Source: ZC4RG42 sp036676355 (GTDB lineage: Bacteria; Pseudomonadota; Gammaproteobacteria; Burkholderiales; SG8-39). From it: a DNA stretch of 64,000 bases. Position 1 is the stretch's first letter; every line of letters begins with the position of its first letter. Position numbers and translations under genes: made by a program. The notes beneath the pieces are model-generated. The model saw nothing but the letters and a program-made list of their open reading frames with translations, made no database searches and was not told the origin of the DNA. This document shows positions 38,927 to 46,900 of the stretch, in pieces. The stretch spans positions 14,540 to 78,539 of the forward strand of contig JAKFDA010000097.1 in assembly GCA_036676355.1 (NCBI GenBank), read 5' to 3'.

Positions 38927-39550
38927 TCAGGTGTAATCCGATCTGAGCGGGCCGTGCACATTGGCGATACCGAGAAATTCCCGGCGCGTATCGCTATTGC
39001 TGCGAAACACGCCGACCATTCGGCTGGTCACCAGTGTGACGCCCGCCTTATGAACACCGCGCGTCGTCATGCATTGATGCGCCGCCTCCAGCACCACCGC
39101 GACGCCTTTCGGCTGCAGAACCTGCTGCAGCGTATCGGCAATCTGCACGGTCATCTTTTCCTGTATCTGCAAGCGCCGGGCATAAATTTCCACCAGGCGC
39201 GCGAGCTTCGATATACCGACCACACGCTTGTCGGGCAGATAGCCGATATGCGCCTTGCCGATAATGGGCACCATATGGTGCTCACAATGGCTCTCGAAAC
39301 GAATGTCGTTCATGACAATCATTTCGTCATAGCCCTGCACTTCGGTGAAGGTGCGCATGAGAATCTGCGCCGGGTCGTCGGCATAGCCGGAGAAAAATTC
39401 CTCGTAGGCGCGCGCGACCCGGCCAGGCGTATCGCGCAAGCCCTCCCGCGCCGGATCATCACCGGCCCAGCGTATCAGCGTGCGCACCGCCTCTTCCGCC
39501 TGTGCGCGCGTGGGTCGTTCGATTTTGGCGGGAACGGATTGCAGACCCAT
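38927..39550 (-). CDS. folE: GTP cyclohydrolase I
   Basis: Converts GTP to dihydroneopterin triphosphate, the first step to folate and tetrahydrobiopterin. It has about 207 residues. The zinc-site and catalytic segments FESHCEHHMVPI, AHIGYLPDKRVVGISKLARLVE and AAHQCMTTRGVHK are complete, so it is not the metal-independent folE2 type. The start is ATG 39550 with GAGG upstream; the frame continues upstream but with no homologous sequence. It runs away from the AI-2E-family transporter gene. Confidence 0.95.
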   Translation of the reverse strand: MGLQSVPAKIERPTRAQAEEAVRTLIRWAGDDPAREGLRDTPGRVARAYEEFFSGYADDPAQILMRTFTEVQGYDEMIVMNDIRFESHCEHHMVPIIGKAHIGYLPDKRVVGISKLARLVEIYARRLQIQEKMTVQIADTLQQVLQPKGVAVVLEAAHQCMTTRGVHKAGVTLVTSRMVGVFRSNSDTRREFLGIANVHGPLRSDYT

Positions 39551-39669
39551 GGATGTACACCTCGATTCGGATACGCACGTGCTGCATAAGCCGTTCCTTC
39601 TCAAGCAACGGCGCGCGCGTAGGCCTCTAACTTGCCGATCCATGACAAAACGTTTGATAAATTTCTCTT

Positions 39670-40704
39670 TTGATCGATACCCGTACTTACGCGCGTTACG
39701 TGGTGGTCGCCCTGGCAATCGGCGCAACGGCGCTGCTCGCCTGGGCGCTTGCGGACGTTTTGCTCCTCGCCTTCGCCGGCGTGGTGTTCGCCGCCGCACT
39801 ACGCGCCCTGTCGGCCCCGCTCAGCAGGTATACCCACATTCCCGGGCGTTGGAGTGTGCTCATCGTGGTTGTTGTTTTGTTCGCGCTGATGGTAGGAGCG
39901 AGCTGGCTGTTTGGTAGCCAGGTGAGTGAGCAGATGAGCGAACTTACGCGGCGGGTGCCCGAGGCCGTGCTGAAACTGCGCGACTGGATCGCCGCTCAGC
40001 CGATGGGGGGCGCAGTGATGGACACCATGCAGCAGGCGCGCAATAGTAGTGACGAAGCGCTGAAAGGCATTACGCGCTTCGCCTCCGGCACTATCGGTGC
40101 GCTGGCGAACGCGCTCCTCATTGTTTTCGTGGCGCTCTATCTCGCTTTCGAACCTCGGCTCTATATCGAAGGCGCGTTGCGACTGGTGCCGCTTTCCGGG
40201 CGCGACAATGCGCGTCGGGCGCTGTTCGCTGCCGGTCGTGCACTGCGTAAATGGCTACTCGGTCAGGGAATCGCGATGCTCGGCGTCGGTATCGCAACCG
40301 GCATCGGGCTCGCCATAATCGACGTTCCGCTGGCCTTGGCGCTCGGCATCGTTGCAGGCATTGCCGAATTCGTACCGATCGTCGGCCCGATTGTCGCGGC
40401 GATCCCCGGCATCCTCATCGGCTTCAGCGTCAGCCCGCAAGCCGCGCTGTATGCGGCGATCGTCTACCTGGTGGTGCAACAGCTCGAAGGCAACCTTATT
40501 ACACCGCTCGCCCAGCGTTGGGCAGTCGCGTTACCGCCTGCCATCGGTCTGCTGTCTGTCGTGGCATTCGGTCTGCTGTTCGGCGTGATGGGCGTGCTGT
40601 TCGCCACGCCGCTCGCGGTCGTGACCATGGTTCTGTTGCGTGAACTGTATGTCAAGGATGTGCTCGAAAGCCCGGAGGGCCAACGCGCCGCGGCGCAGCC
40701 CTAA
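39670..40704 (+). CDS. AI-2E-family transporter (1)
   Basis: About 344 residues with seven to eight hydrophobic helices, in the PerM/TqsA/YdiK superfamily. The usual C-terminal signature is present: LALGIVAGIAEFVPIVGPIVAAIPGILIGF, VVQQLEGNLITPL and PPAIGLLSVVAFGLLFGVMGVLFATPLA. The frame opens at a stop at 39658, and the only start is TTG 39670; no strong ribosome site is seen. Substrates vary between members (AI-2 export, sodium/proton or unknown). A second member lies at 50976-52046. Confidence 0.88.
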   Translation: MIDTRTYARYVVVALAIGATALLAWALADVLLLAFAGVVFAAALRALSAPLSRYTHIPGRWSVLIVVVVLFALMVGASWLFGSQVSEQMSELTRRVPEAVLKLRDWIAAQPMGGAVMDTMQQARNSSDEALKGITRFASGTIGALANALLIVFVALYLAFEPRLYIEGALRLVPLSGRDNARRALFAAGRALRKWLLGQGIAMLGVGIATGIGLAIIDVPLALALGIVAGIAEFVPIVGPIVAAIPGILIGFSVSPQAALYAAIVYLVVQQLEGNLITPLAQRWAVALPPAIGLLSVVAFGLLFGVMGVLFATPLAVVTMVLLRELYVKDVLESPEGQRAAAQP

Positions 40705-40985
40705 TGCTCCGCCGCATCGCCGGATATTTGGTGGCGGGACACGTTCTTCATTGCGATCGCGGCGATGATCAACACGAAAGCCACAAGACGCAGGAGATAC
40801 AGATATGCGCGTTCCTCCTGTCCTCCCACGAATGCCAGTCCGATGCGCGTCAGCCCCTGCAACCAGAAGGAAAGCGCGAATAACAGAAACAGCCGATCCA
40901 GCGTATCGCGCCAGAAACGAAAGAAGAACAACCCGGCCAGAACGAACAATATGGTGATGCCGCCCTGCATGAAGTCGATGTTCAT
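40701..40985 (-). CDS. DUF5985-like membrane protein (1)
   Basis: 94 residues with three hydrophobic helices. FFFRFWRDTLDRLFLLFALSFW is characteristic of the small DUF5985 membrane family, whose function is unknown. It overlaps the previous gene by four bases, so it is the last gene of the five-gene kinase operon. It converges with the AI-2E-family gene, and their ends overlap by four bases. Confidence 0.8.
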   Translation of the reverse strand: MNIDFMQGGITILFVLAGLFFFRFWRDTLDRLFLLFALSFWLQGLTRIGLAFVGGQEERAYLYLLRLVAFVLIIAAIAMKNVSRHQISGDAAEH

Positions 40986-41254
40986 GCTGCGCGCGCCTCC
41001 CAGATCAAGCCATACAGCAGAAACAGCAAGCCGATCAGCGCCGCGCCGTTACGCCATGCCGCGAGGTCGACATCGTCAATCACCACCTTATCGACGAACA
41101 GGATGACATTCTCGAACGTAAGACCGACGAAGCAGATTCCCGCCCACAGCAACAACCGCACGCCGGTGCGCGCATAGGAGCGCAGCAGCAGTACGACGCA
41201 TACGAACGCGGTCAGGCTGCAAAGCACGTAAACCATCTCCGGCAAATGGCTCAT
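40982..41254 (-). CDS. DUF5985-like membrane protein (2)
   Basis: 90 residues, about three transmembrane helices, ending LLYGLIWEARAA. LLLWAGICFVGLTFENVILFVD is the conserved core. It resembles the next gene and belongs to the same DUF5985-like family, so this is a tandem pair. It overlaps both neighbours by four bases. A membrane sensor partner for the upstream kinases is possible but not shown. Confidence 0.8.
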   Translation of the reverse strand: MSHLPEMVYVLCSLTAFVCVVLLLRSYARTGVRLLLWAGICFVGLTFENVILFVDKVVIDDVDLAAWRNGAALIGLLFLLYGLIWEARAA

Positions 41255-41700
41255 TCTTCGGCATCTCCCTTGAAACGAAACGCGTGGGCAAAACTGCGCA
41301 CGCTATCGGATGGGCGCGAGTAGATGTACTCGATTACACGGACACGCAATTGCTCATATGCGACGGCAAGCTCTTCCACCGCCATACGCACCTTGTCGTC
41401 CATCGGCGCATAGCAGTACACGCCGGACGAGGGTGAAACGGCAAAACCTTGCGACTTTATGTGTTCGAGCTGGGCCTCCGCTGCACTGGCGGCGACGTAT
41501 AGCGCGCGGCTGATATCGGAGATATGCCACTCGCGGTCGGGCTGACTGCTGAGCAGCAGCAGCGCCTCCAGATCGGCGACCGAGCGGATAGATCGGCGAA
41601 TGACTTCCCTGACGGATTCGGGCAACCTATGGATACGCCCCCCTTCCCTTGATTTTGTTTGTGTGCAACTGCGAGCGTCGGTGCGACCGGTGCTCGCCAA
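41251..41700 (-). CDS. Small winged-helix-like protein of unknown function
   Basis: About 149 residues, TTG start at 41700, one base after the stop of the preceding hybrid kinase gene (TGAGTTG). The middle (DLEALLLLSSQPDREWHISDISRALYVAASAAEAQLEHIKSQGFAV) has the helix pattern of a winged-helix DNA-binding domain, and the C-terminus is helical. It could be a regulator tied to the kinases. Function is inferred only from this and from its operon. Confidence 0.6.
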   Translation of the reverse strand: MASTGRTDARSCTQTKSREGGRIHRLPESVREVIRRSIRSVADLEALLLLSSQPDREWHISDISRALYVAASAAEAQLEHIKSQGFAVSPSSGVYCYAPMDDKVRMAVEELAVAYEQLRVRVIEYIYSRPSDSVRSFAHAFRFKGDAEE

Positions 41701-41701
41701 C

Positions 41702-43873
41702 TCAGGTTTCCCGCAATGACGCTTTGTCGCGGCGCATCAGGCGGGTCAGCGTTTCGGTCAACACGACAAGATCGAGCGGCTTCGCGACATGGCCATCGAA
41801 CCCTGCACTGATTGCCCGCGCACGATCCTCCGCGCTTGCCATCGCGGTCAACGCTAGCGCGACAACACCGCCGCCCTCGTCTGCAGACAACGCACGCACA
41901 CGCCGAATGAAGTCATAACCGTCCTCTTCCGGCATCGAGATATCGGACAGCAGCACTTGCGGACGCCATAGTCCGAGCATGCGCATGCCTTCGCCGGTGC
42001 TGGATACCGCATTGACCTGAGCGCCCTGCTCGCGCAACGCAATGGATACCAACGTCAACGTGTTGACGTCGTCATCGACAACAAGTATGCGTACGTCGCG
42101 GAGCGACTGCAAGCATATCTGCCGGCGATGCATGTCGATCGTGTGCGCGTCGGCCGCCGGATCCGCCGTGCAGCGGACCAATGGCAACGTGATGACCACC
42201 GTCGTGCCTTGATCCACGCCGTCGCTCTCGGCGGTAATCGACCCTCCGTGCATGACGATAAGTTGTCGTGCGATGGCAAGGCCCAGGCCGAGACCGCCCT
42301 GACGGCGCGTTGTGGTCGAGTCCGCTTGTCTGAATGCTTCGAATACATATTTGAGAAACTCCGCCGCGATGCCCTGACCTGAATCGGCGACGATGATTTT
42401 GGCGAACGTCTGATCGCCTTCGAGGCGGACGCACACGCGCCCTGCGGGCGGTGTGAACTTGATTGCGTTCGACAGGACGTTCCATACCACCTGCTCGACG
42501 CGCATCCGGTCTGCCATGGTTTCGCCGACGGACGGCTGAAAATCGCATTCGAGCATGATCGATTTTTCGTCCGCAACCGGCCGCAGCGTTTCAACTGCGG
42601 TCGCCACGACGGCGGCCAGATCCACAGGCTGGTAGCTGAGTTCGATCTTGCCGTTGATGATGCGCGACATGTCGAGCAGGTCTTCAATGAGTTTTTTCTG
42701 CGCCATTGCGCTGCGGTGGATCGCTTCGATCGCCTGCTTCGCATAACGCTGACTGATACCATCGGTGCGCAGCACATGCGCCCAACCGACGATTGCGTTC
42801 AACGGCGTGCGCAGTTCGTGCGAGATCACGGCGAGAAACTCTTCGCGCGCGCGACTGTTCTCTTCAGCCGTCTTGCGCGCCGCCTGCTCCAGACGCAGCG
42901 CCCGCGCGCGCTCACGTTCCACCTCGTGGCGTGTCGTGACGTCCTGCACCACCAGGACCGCTCCGATGACCCGGCCGATCCGATCGTGCACCGGCGCGGC
43001 GGCGTAGTCGACATAGCGCGCGTCGGCGTCACCGTTGATCAGGCGGATCGGTTGCTCGCTGCGCACCGGAGCATCCTGCGCAAGGCAACGCGCGACCACC
43101 GCGTCAAGCGACTCGTAGCGCTGATCGCCCACCGTGCTGATGACTTCGCCAAGCGGCCGCCCTTTGATATCGTCGCTGCGGTGACCGGTCAGTTGCTCCG
43201 CCATCGGATTCAGCGCAAGCACATGTCCGTCACCGTCGCACGTCAATACGGCATCGGCAATGCTGGCCAGCGTCACGCTCTGACGCTCCTCGCGCTCGAA
43301 AGCCGCGTCGCGCTGCGCCTCTTCGCGTTGCGCGACTTCGCGCTGCAACTGAATGTTCACTGCGCGCAACTGCCGCGCCTGCCATTCGATCTGACGGCTC
43401 TTGCGAAACAGGTCGACGAAAATTCTGACTTTGGATTTGAGGATATCCGGCGAAATCGGTTTGACCAGGTAGTCCACCGCACCGCTGGCATAACCCGCCA
43501 GCACTTGCGCCTGATCCGGCTGATAGGCGGTGATGAAAATGATCGGCACGTCTCGCGAGCGCTCGCGCTCCCGGATCAGTTGCGCCGTCTGGATGCCGTC
43601 GAGCGTCGGCATGTTGATGTCGAGCAATATGGCGGCAAAATCGAGGGTAAGCAGGTAGCGCATCGCCTCGACGCCGGATTGTGCGGACACCAGCTCGAAG
43701 CTGGCGTCCGACAGAATCGCCTGCAATACGGCGAGGTTGGACGGATTATCGTCGACGACCAGTACTCGCGGCGCCTCCATCGCGCTGAATTGCTCCACAC
43801 CCGTTTCATCCATCGTGACGCTGCGCCGCATAGTCATGTTTTCCAGGGTTGCACCTTCATCCACATTCGACAC
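41702..43873 (-). CDS. Hybrid sensor kinase, REC-PAS-HisKA-HATPase-REC
   Basis: 723 residues from GTG 43873 (GAGGATAGAC upstream). The first receiver domain (about 35-150) has phospho-acceptor D85 in LLDINMP. A PAS region lies near 195-315. HisKA has VISHELRTPLN with H352. The HATPase has NVLSNAIKF, DSGQGIAAEF and GLGLGLAIARQL. A second receiver near 593-715 has D644 in LLSDISMPEEDG. There is no membrane segment. It is the second gene of the operon, 57 bases after the stop of the giant HAMP kinase. Confidence 0.92.
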   Translation of the reverse strand: MSNVDEGATLENMTMRRSVTMDETGVEQFSAMEAPRVLVVDDNPSNLAVLQAILSDASFELVSAQSGVEAMRYLLTLDFAAILLDINMPTLDGIQTAQLIRERERSRDVPIIFITAYQPDQAQVLAGYASGAVDYLVKPISPDILKSKVRIFVDLFRKSRQIEWQARQLRAVNIQLQREVAQREEAQRDAAFEREERQSVTLASIADAVLTCDGDGHVLALNPMAEQLTGHRSDDIKGRPLGEVISTVGDQRYESLDAVVARCLAQDAPVRSEQPIRLINGDADARYVDYAAAPVHDRIGRVIGAVLVVQDVTTRHEVERERARALRLEQAARKTAEENSRAREEFLAVISHELRTPLNAIVGWAHVLRTDGISQRYAKQAIEAIHRSAMAQKKLIEDLLDMSRIINGKIELSYQPVDLAAVVATAVETLRPVADEKSIMLECDFQPSVGETMADRMRVEQVVWNVLSNAIKFTPPAGRVCVRLEGDQTFAKIIVADSGQGIAAEFLKYVFEAFRQADSTTTRRQGGLGLGLAIARQLIVMHGGSITAESDGVDQGTTVVITLPLVRCTADPAADAHTIDMHRRQICLQSLRDVRILVVDDDVNTLTLVSIALREQGAQVNAVSSTGEGMRMLGLWRPQVLLSDISMPEEDGYDFIRRVRALSADEGGGVVALALTAMASAEDRARAISAGFDGHVAKPLDLVVLTETLTRLMRRDKASLRET

Positions 43874-43930
43874 GTCTATCCTCGGGGTCCCTGTTCGGTG
43901 CGCCGACGTGTGTAACGGCGCGCCGTCACG

Positions 43931-46900
43931 TTACGCCGCCGCCCCCGTACTCGATGCCAACCAGACGCGCAGCAGCGTAATCAGGTGTGCGGTATCCACC
44001 GGCTTGGCAACGTAATCCGACGCGCCGGCCTCCAGGCATTTTTCGCGATCGCCTTTCATCGCCTTGGCCGTCAGCGTGATGATGGGAAGCGCACCGAAGC
44101 GCTGATCCGCGCGGATGGCGCGCATGGTGTCGTAGCCGTCCATCTCCGGCATCATGATGTCCATCAGCACGATGTCTGTGTCCGGCATGCTGTTGAGCTT
44201 GTCTATACCGTCGCGTCCGTTCTCCGCAAAGGAGACGAGCATGTGATGGCGTTCGAGCACTGTCGTCAGCGCAAAAATGTTGCGCACGTCGTCGTCTACG
44301 ATCAATACTTTTTTTCCGCGCAGCACGCGGCTCGATTCGTACCGGCTGCCGAGCATGCGCTGTTGCGCCTCGGTCATACGCCCGAAACGCCGATGCAGGA
44401 ACAACGCGGTTTCGTCGAGCAGCCGCTCCGGCGAGGTGGCGTCCTTTACGATCACGTTTTGCGCCAGGCGCTTGAGCTGATTGGCTTCCTTACGACCGAG
44501 CTCCTTGCCGGTATAGAGCACGACGGGCATCGTTCGTAGCCGCAAAGTCGCGGCGACGCTCGCCAGCAAGTCGAACCCGGAAATGTCTGGCAACGCCGGA
44601 TCCAGCACCATGCAATCCACATACTCCTGCTCTATGGCATCGAGCGCGTCCCGGCCCGTTGCAACTGTGCGGATATCGAGGTCGTCCGCACCGAGCAATT
44701 CGATCAGGTCGGCGCGCTGCGATTCGTCGCCCTCCACAATCAACAGATTCTTGCGTTCGCGCCCGATGTAGCTGCGCATGCCGGCGAATTCTTCCTGCAG
44801 GCGTTCGCGACTCACGGGCTTGATCAGATACGAGCGCGCACCCTGTTGCAACGCGCGCTCCGCAGCGTCGTCGCCCGAGAGGATATGCACGGCAATGTGG
44901 CGCGTATCCACATCGTGCTTCAATTGATCGAGCACCGCCCAGCCATCGATGTCGGGCAGACTCAGGTCGAGCATGATGGCGCAGGGTTGGAACTCCCGGG
45001 CCAGTGCGTACACCGAATTGCCCTGCAGCGTAACCAGCCCCTTGTAGCCGTTTTCGCGCGCCGCATCGAGTAGGATTTGCGCGAACACGCCGTCGTCCTC
45101 GACGATCATCACGACCTGATCGCCCTCCCGGATAAGTTCGCGGTCGTCCTCGATCGGGCGTCGCGGCAGTTGCAGTTCCTGCGATGTGGCGAGTGCCTGC
45201 AGGACATCTCGTCCGGGTTCGGCAACGTGCGACGTCGCCGCGCCCGTCGCAGCGGGAAACGCCTGCAGCGGAATGTAGAGGGTGAACCGACTGCCTTGTC
45301 CCAACGTGCTACGGACCACGATCTCCCCGCCCAGCAGTCGGGCCAGTTCACGACTGATGGACAAGCCGAGCCCCGTGCCGCCGTAACGCCTGCTGGTCGT
45401 GCCGTCGGCCTGCTGAAAGGCTTCGAAAATCAGCCGCAATTTATCACCGGCGATACCGACGCCGGTATCGCTCACGCTGAAGGCTACGACTGTGCCCGCG
45501 GTATTGAGCGCCACATGATCGGCACTCCAACCACCGGCTGCACGGGCCACTTCCAGACAAACGCCGCCGAGTTCGGTGAACTTGAATGCGTTCGACAGCA
45601 GATTGCGCAACACCTGCTGCAGACGCGTCGGATCGGTCATGATCGCCGGCGGCAGGTCCGACTCCAGTTCGATGCGGAAATCGAGTTTCTTGGCTTCCGC
45701 CATGTGGCGGAAGGTACGCTCGACGTAATCGCGCAGCACGTCGAAAGACAGCTCGCTCATCTCCAGCGTCACCGTGCCCGACTCGATCTTCGACAAATCG
45801 AGAATGTCGTTGATGAGTGTGAGCAGGTCGGCGCCCGATCCGTGAATGATGTTGGCGTACTCGACCTGCTTATCGGTGAGATTCCGTTGCGCGTTCTCGG
45901 CCAGTTGCTGTGCGAGGATCAACAGCGAATTGAGCGGCGTACGCAATTCGTGCGACATGTTCGCAAGGAATTCGGATTTGTATTTGGACGACAGCGCAAG
46001 TTGCGCAGCCTTGTCTTCCAACGCAAGACGGGCCTGCTCCACTTCGCGGTTCTTGTGCTCGACCTCGATGTACTGCTCCGACAGCAGGTGCGCCTTCTCC
46101 GCCAGTTCCTCGTTGGTCTTCTGCAATTCCTCCTGGCGACTTTGCAGTTCTCGCGCGAGCGTCTGAGATTGCGTCAACAGCGACTCCGTGCGCGAGTTCG
46201 CCTCGATGTTATTCAGCACGACGCCGATGCTTTCCATGAGTTGATCGAGGAAAGCGAGGTGCGTCGGACTGAACGAATCGAACGACGCGAGTTCGATGAC
46301 CGCCATGACCTGCTGCTCGAACAGAATTGGCAGTACCACGACATTCCGCGGTACCGCGGCGCCGAGGCTTGATGAAATACGCAGATAGTCCGGCGGCACA
46401 TTGTTTATGAGGATGCGTTTCTGCTCGAGCGAACACTGCCCGACCAGCCCCTCACCCGCCTGAAATTCGGTAGGCAGGTTTCTGCGCGCGCGATAACCGT
46501 ATGCGGCCACGAGCTTGAGACGCGCTTCGTAATCCGCTCCCTCCATCATGTAGAAAACGCCGAGCTGCGCGCCGACCAATGGTGCAAGTTCCGACAGGAT
46601 CAGTTTCACCACCGTTTCGAGCTCGCGTTGTCCCTGCAGGAGCCGGGTAAAGCGCGCGAGGTTGGTCTTCAGCCAATCCTGTTCGGCGTTCTTGTGCGTC
46701 GTGTCCTTCAGGTTGCGGATCATCTCGTTGATGTTGTCTTTCAACACCGCGACTTCGCCGCGCGCATCCACGGTGACCGAGCGCGTCAGGTCGCCGCGTG
46801 TCACCGCGGTCGCCACATCCGCGATCGCCCGCACCTGTGTGGTGAGATTTGCCGCGAGCTGGTTGACGTTGTCGGTCAGGTTCTTCCACGTTCCCGATGC

